64,000 nucleotides of DNA from Microbispora bryophytorum (GTDB taxonomy: Bacteria; Actinomycetota; Actinomycetes; Streptosporangiales; Streptosporangiaceae): positions 124,001-188,000 of the forward strand of contig NZ_VIRL01000012.1 in NCBI RefSeq assembly GCF_006874465.1. The letters are read 5' to 3'. Shown in pieces: positions 60,174 to 64,000 of this stretch. Position 1 is the first letter of the stretch. Each line of letters begins with the position of its first letter. The notes under the pieces were generated by a model. That model was not told the DNA's origin. It made no database searches and worked only from the letters and a program-made list of their open reading frames with translations. The position numbers were made by a program, and so were the translations under genes.

Positions 60174-60857
60174 ATGAGGCGACTCCTCACGTCCGCGGCG
60201 GTGGCCGCGGCGCTCGCGGACTTCGCGGCCGAACACCCGAGGATCAAGGTCGGCGATGTCAACGTGCCGTTCGCCTGGCTCGGCTGTCTCGCGCCGTTCG
60301 GCGGCACGTACAACGGCAGGTCATACGGCGTGCCGCAGGTGACGCACACCTTCGGGCTCCTGTACAACAAGGAACTACTGAAGAAAGCGGGCTACGACGA
60401 GCCTCCGGCGACGATGGCCGACCTCAAGAAGGCGGCGCTCGACGTCAGGTCGAAGACCGGAGCGGGCGGCCTCGCCCTGAACGTGGACGCCTACTTCCTG
60501 CTTCCGTTCATCTGTGGCGAGGGCGGCGACTTCGTCGACGTCCGGAACAAGAAGATCACGATTTCGTCTCCGCAGGCACTGGCGGGGGTGAAGATCGTCG
60601 AGGATCTGATCACGTCGGGCGCCGCCGTCAAGCCGGCGCTGCAGGACAGCTACACGAACGCCGAGACGGCGTTCATGACGGGCGACGACACGTACACGCT
60701 CGAGGTCGGCCTGAGCCGGTTCGTCGGCCGGCACAAGGCGGAGTGGGGCCTGCTCACGGCCTCGTCGGTGCTGATCGCCATCCCGGCGGCCGCCGTCTTC
60801 CTGCTCGTCCGGCGCCACCTCGTCACCGGTCTGACGGCCGGCGCGACGAAGGCGTGA
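60174..60857 (+). pseudogene. Collapsed maltose ABC transporter: in-frame malE/malG chimera
   Basis: The frame encodes 227 residues, but no known protein has this order. It starts with a shortened export signal (MRRLLTSAAVAAAL), then fragments of a solute-binding protein (EHPRIKV, LGCLAPFGGTYNGRSYGVPQ, LLYNKELLKKAGYDEPP, GEGGDFVD), and ends with the C-terminus of a MalG-type permease (GLSRFVGRHKAEWGLLTASS, RRHLVTGLTAGATKA). The lipobox, parts of the binding protein, all of MalF and most of MalG are missing, so several deletions kept the frame. SD AAGGAG remains. It likely has no transport function. Confidence 0.8.
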
Positions 60858-60883
60858 CCTCATATGAGAATCGGGGGATCCCA

Positions 60884-62497
60884 ATGACCGAACTCGCCGT
60901 CCAGCCGTCCGCGGTCACGACCAGGTGGTGGCGCGACGCGGTGATCTACCAGGTGTACGTCCGCAGCTTCGCGGACGGCAACGGCGACGGGATCGGCGAC
61001 CTGCTCGGCGTGCGCAGCCGCCTGCGGTACCTGGCCGACCTGGGCGTGGACGCGATCTGGCTGACGCCGTTCTACCCCTCGCCGATGGCCGACTTCGGAT
61101 ACGACGTGGCCGACTACCGCGACGTCGATCCGCTCTTCGGCTCGCTGGCGGACGCCCAGGCGCTGATCGCGGACGCCCACCGGCTGGGCCTGCGGGTCAT
61201 CGTGGACGTGGTGCCCAACCACACCTCCGACCGCCACCCCTGGTTCGAGGCGGCGCTGCGGGCCGGGCCGGACGGCCCCGCGCGGGAGCGCTACGTCTTC
61301 CGGGAGGGCAAGGGCGCGGCGGGCGAGCTGCCGCCCAACGACTGGGAGTCGATCTTCGGCGGGCCCGCCTGGACCCGGGTCGAGGACGGCCAGTGGTACC
61401 TGCACCTGTTCGCGAGCGAGCAGCCGGACCTCAATTGGGAGCACCCGGAGGTGCACGAGGAGTTCGCCGACGTGCTGCGGTTCTGGCTCGACCTCGGCGT
61501 GGACGGCTTCCGGATCGACGTGGCGCACGGCATGGTCAAGGCGCCGGGCCTGCCCGACGTCGGGGCCTCGGGCCAGGCCGAGATGATCGGCGCGCAGGTC
61601 GTGCCGTTCTTCGACCAGGACGGCGTGCACGAGATCCACCGGACGTGGCGCCGCATCCTCGACTCCTACGAGGGCGAGCGGATCGGGGTGGCCGAGGCGT
61701 GGGCGCCCTCGCCCGAGCGGCTGGCCAACTACGTCCGCCCCGACGAGCTGCACCAGGCGTTCAACTTCCACTTCCTCAAGACGCCCTGGGACGCGGCGCG
61801 CTTCCGGGAGGTCATCGACGAGTCGGTGCGCACGTCGGCGCTGGTGGGCGCGCCCCCGACCTGGGTGCTGTCCAACCACGACGTCAAGCGGCACGTCACC
61901 CGCTACGGCGGCGGCGAGCGGGGCCTGCGCAGGGCGCGGGCGGCGGCGCTGCTCATGCTGGCGCTGCCCGGTTCGGCCTACGTCTACCAGGGCGAGGAGC
62001 TGGGGCTGCCCGAGGTGCTCGACCTGCCCGAGCGGTACCTGCAGGACCCGCAGCGGCTGCGCGACCCCGACAGCGGGCGCGACGGCTGCCGGGTGCCGCT
62101 CCCGTGGACCGTCGCGGGCGAGCCGCCGTACGGCTTCGCCCCGCCGGGAATCTACGAGAGCTGGCTGCCGATGCCGGCCGACTGGCGCGACCTGTCGGTG
62201 GAGGCCCAGCTGCGGGACGGCGCGTCGATGCTCAGCCTCTACCGGACCGCCCTCACCCTGAGGCGGGAGCGCCCGGAGCTGGGCGACGGCACCCTGACCT
62301 GGACCGGCAGCCCGGCCGGGACGCTCGCGTTCCGCCGCGGCGACGCGTTCGTCTGCGTGCTCAACATGACGCCCGAGTGGGTGGAGATGGAGATGCCGGG
62401 CGACCTGCTGCTGGCCAGCGGAGGACCGGAAACCGCCGGCGACGTCGTCCGCCTCGCTCCCGATTCCGCCACCTGGTGGTCCGCGAGAGATGTCTAA
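60884..62497 (+). CDS. GH13 alpha-glucosidase/oligo-1,6-glucosidase
   Basis: 537 residues. GH13 regions: DAIWLTPFYPSPMADFGYDVADY, DVVPNHTSD, DGFRIDVAHG (nucleophile Asp), IGVAEAW (acid/base Glu) and LSNHDVKRH. The combination fits an intracellular alpha-glucosidase acting on maltose, isomaltose or trehalose-like sugars. ATG 60884 is preceded by GGGGGA and lies 26 bp after the malE/malG relic. The next gene, a LacI regulator, overlaps its stop by 8 bp. In intact relatives such an enzyme follows malEFG, so the operon has lost its importer but kept its hydrolase. Confidence 0.9.
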   Translation: MTELAVQPSAVTTRWWRDAVIYQVYVRSFADGNGDGIGDLLGVRSRLRYLADLGVDAIWLTPFYPSPMADFGYDVADYRDVDPLFGSLADAQALIADAHRLGLRVIVDVVPNHTSDRHPWFEAALRAGPDGPARERYVFREGKGAAGELPPNDWESIFGGPAWTRVEDGQWYLHLFASEQPDLNWEHPEVHEEFADVLRFWLDLGVDGFRIDVAHGMVKAPGLPDVGASGQAEMIGAQVVPFFDQDGVHEIHRTWRRILDSYEGERIGVAEAWAPSPERLANYVRPDELHQAFNFHFLKTPWDAARFREVIDESVRTSALVGAPPTWVLSNHDVKRHVTRYGGGERGLRRARAAALLMLALPGSAYVYQGEELGLPEVLDLPERYLQDPQRLRDPDSGRDGCRVPLPWTVAGEPPYGFAPPGIYESWLPMPADWRDLSVEAQLRDGASMLSLYRTALTLRRERPELGDGTLTWTGSPAGTLAFRRGDAFVCVLNMTPEWVEMEMPGDLLLASGGPETAGDVVRLAPDSATWWSARDV

Positions 62498-63530
62498 AGT
62501 GACGCTCATGAACAACACACGGCTCGCCGACATCGCCGCCCAGGCCGGAGTCAGCGAGGCGACGGTGAGCCGTGTGCTCAACGGCAAGGCGGGGGTCTCC
62601 CCGGCCACCCGCCAGGCGGTGCTGACCGCCCTCGACCTGATGGGCTACGAGCGGCCCCAGCGGCTGCGCCGGCGCAGCAACGGCCTGATCGGCCTGGTGA
62701 TCCCGGAGCTCGGCAATCCGATCTTCCCGGCGTTCGCGCAGGCGATGGAGAAGTCGCTGGTCCAGCACGGCTACACGCCGATCCTGTGCACGCAGGAGCC
62801 CGGCGGCGCCCCCGAGGACGAGTTCACCGAGATGCTCCTCGACCGGGGAGTGTCCGGCATCGTCTTCGTCTCCGGTCTGCACGCCGACACCACCGCGCGG
62901 ATGGACCGTTACACCCGGCTCACCGACCGGGGGCTGCCGATCGTGCTGGTCGACGGCTACAACGAGGCCGTCCCGGTGCCGTTCATCTCGCCCGACGACC
63001 GGCTCGCCGCCCGCCTGGCCGTGCGGCACCTGGTGGACCTCGGGCACGAGCGCATCGGCCTCGCGCTGGGGCAGCGGCGCTTCGTCCCGGTAATCCGCAA
63101 GATCGAGGGCTTCCGTCAGGCGATGGCGCAGCTGCTCGGCCCGGCCGACGTCGACGACCTCATCCAGCACTCGCTGTTCTCCGTCGAGGGCGGGCAGGCC
63201 GCCGCCGCGGCACTGCTCGACCGCGGCTGCACCGGGATCTTCTGCGCGAGCGACATCATGGCGCTCGGCGCGATCCGCGCCGCCCGCGAGCGCGGGCTGT
63301 CGGTGCCCGGGGACGTGTCGGTCGTGGGGTTCGACGACTCGCCGCTGATGGCGTTCACCGACCCGCCGCTGACGACCGTGCGCAAGCCGATCGGCGCGAT
63401 GGCGGCCGCCGCCGTCGAGACCCTGCTCGAGGAGATCGGCGGCACTCCCGCCAAGCACGTCGAGCTGGTCTACCGGCCCGAGCTCGTGGTGCGCGGCTCC
63501 ACCGGCTCGGGCCCGCTGGTCAACCGCTGA
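62490..63530 (+). CDS. LacI-family regulator of the alpha-glucoside genes
   Basis: 346 residues from ATG 62490, which overlaps the glucosidase stop (ATG 62508 is an alternative). The HTH is RLADIAAQAGVSEATVSRVLNGKAGVS, followed by a sugar-binding domain with the signature DVSVVGFDDSPLMAFTDPPLTTV. It likely controls the divergent region at 59.9-60.2 kb in response to maltose-type sugars. A hairpin lies after its stop. Confidence 0.9.
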   Translation: MSKVTLMNNTRLADIAAQAGVSEATVSRVLNGKAGVSPATRQAVLTALDLMGYERPQRLRRRSNGLIGLVIPELGNPIFPAFAQAMEKSLVQHGYTPILCTQEPGGAPEDEFTEMLLDRGVSGIVFVSGLHADTTARMDRYTRLTDRGLPIVLVDGYNEAVPVPFISPDDRLAARLAVRHLVDLGHERIGLALGQRRFVPVIRKIEGFRQAMAQLLGPADVDDLIQHSLFSVEGGQAAAAALLDRGCTGIFCASDIMALGAIRAARERGLSVPGDVSVVGFDDSPLMAFTDPPLTTVRKPIGAMAAAAVETLLEEIGGTPAKHVELVYRPELVVRGSTGSGPLVNR

Positions 63531-63537
63531 GACGACG

Positions 63538-63575
63538 CCGGGCCCGCCACCGCGGGTGAGCGGTCGCGGGCCCGG
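63538..63575. terminator. Hairpin after the LacI gene
   Basis: CCGGGCCCGC (63538-63547) pairs with GCGGGCCCGG (63566-63575) around an 18-nt loop, starting 7 bp after the stop. It is GC-only and without a T-run. Confidence 0.65.
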
Positions 63576-63699
63576 CACCCATGGACGTTCCCGGGTCGCG
63601 GGCACGAGCATGGCCACCGGCTCCGCCGAGGGAGGAAGGACGGACCGGCGAGCTGGGAGAACTCAGGGCGCGCCTACGGGCGCGGCGCGAGGGGAGCGC

Positions 63700-64000
63700 C
63701 TATGGACGCAGCGCGGCGGCCTCGGCCGCGAGTTTCTCGATCCTGGCGAAGTCGCCCGCCGTCACCAGGCTGCGCGGCGTGAGCCAGCTTCCGCCGACGC
63801 TGCCGACGTTGGGCAGGGCGAGGTAGGCCGGCGCGGTCGACGGGGTGATCCCGCCCGTGGGGCAGAACCGCACGTCGGGCAGCGGGCCGCTCAGCGACTT
63901 CAGGTACGCGACGCCGCCGGCCGGCTCGGCCGGGAAGAACTTGAGCTCGCGCACCCCGCGCTCGGCCAGCGTCATGGCCTCGGTGGCCGTGGCGACGCCC
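63700..64000 (-). CDS. eda: 2-keto-3-deoxy-6-phosphogluconate aldolase, C-terminal part
   Basis: The last 100 codons are in the window and the reading is open at base 64000. The Schiff-base lysine motif is LKFFPAEPAGG, followed by the conserved CPTGGITPSTAPAYLALPNVGSVGGSWLTP, both typical of the Eda/KHG-KDPG aldolase family. It cleaves KDPG into pyruvate and glyceraldehyde 3-phosphate (Entner-Doudoroff route) or a related 2-oxo acid. The start lies outside the window. Confidence 0.9.
   Translation of the reverse strand, partial: GVATATEAMTLAERGVRELKFFPAEPAGGVAYLKSLSGPLPDVRFCPTGGITPSTAPAYLALPNVGSVGGSWLTPRSLVTAGDFARIEKLAAEAAALRP

Overview
The window is high-GC DNA with actinomycete gene style: many GTG starts, 4-bp ATGA/GTGA gene overlaps, large families of LacI regulators, SARP/AfsR-type activators and NRPS genes. 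The gene content (class II DAHP synthase, ceb operon, KDN/sialic-type wall polymer genes, MbtH-assisted NRPS) fits a filamentous actinobacterium, perhaps Streptosporangiales. The genus is an inference from content, not from any marker gene.

Layout. 1-6.8 kb is mostly housekeeping: truncated cytochrome c oxidase subunit I (ctaD), thioredoxin, class II DAHP synthase, an FAD monooxygenase, a tiny secreted peptide, and an operon of an aldose 1-epimerase and an aminoglycoside-phosphotransferase-fold kinase. 7.2-11.8 kb is a leftward operon: E1-alpha, E1-beta and E2 of a 2-oxoacid dehydrogenase-like complex, then a GH1 beta-glucosidase. 12.2-29.8 kb is a rightward, tightly overlapped NRPS operon of nine genes: C-A-T-TE fused to an MFS transporter, an acyl-AMP ligase, C-T, a free carrier protein, an extended C protein, MbtH, a free C domain, A-T, and C-A-T. 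29.9-35.7 kb is a complete leftward cebEFG-bglC-cebR cellobiose uptake operon.

The key observation is regulatory. Five copies of the CebR box (consensus TGGGAGCGCTCCCA, one copy with a single mismatch) lie at the promoters of the epimerase operon, the dehydrogenase/beta-glucosidase operon, the NRPS operon, and twice before cebE. The window therefore looks like a cello-oligosaccharide regulon with a peptide biosynthetic pathway wired into it, an arrangement analogous to CebR control of thaxtomin synthesis in plant-pathogenic Streptomyces, but with a different NRPS.

36-54.9 kb holds a sulfatase, two glycosyltransferase-like genes, then a block of unrelated genes (MFS, AraC regulator, 1238-residue SARP/NB-ARC/TPR regulator, IS3 relic, BenE transporter with an XRE-cupin regulator), then a three-gene operon for a nonulosonic acid (sialic acid/KDN-like) polymer, including one polypeptide that fuses cytidylyltransferase, HAD phosphatase and synthase, and finally a sensor kinase. 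55-63.5 kb is alpha-glucan metabolism: pullulanase, an ACT-domain protein, an MsiK-type ABC ATPase, a collapsed malE/malG relic, a GH13 glucosidase and a LacI regulator. The right edge cuts a KDPG aldolase gene.

No tRNA, rRNA or CRISPR array was seen. All family calls and motif readings are by eye; no database search was run.
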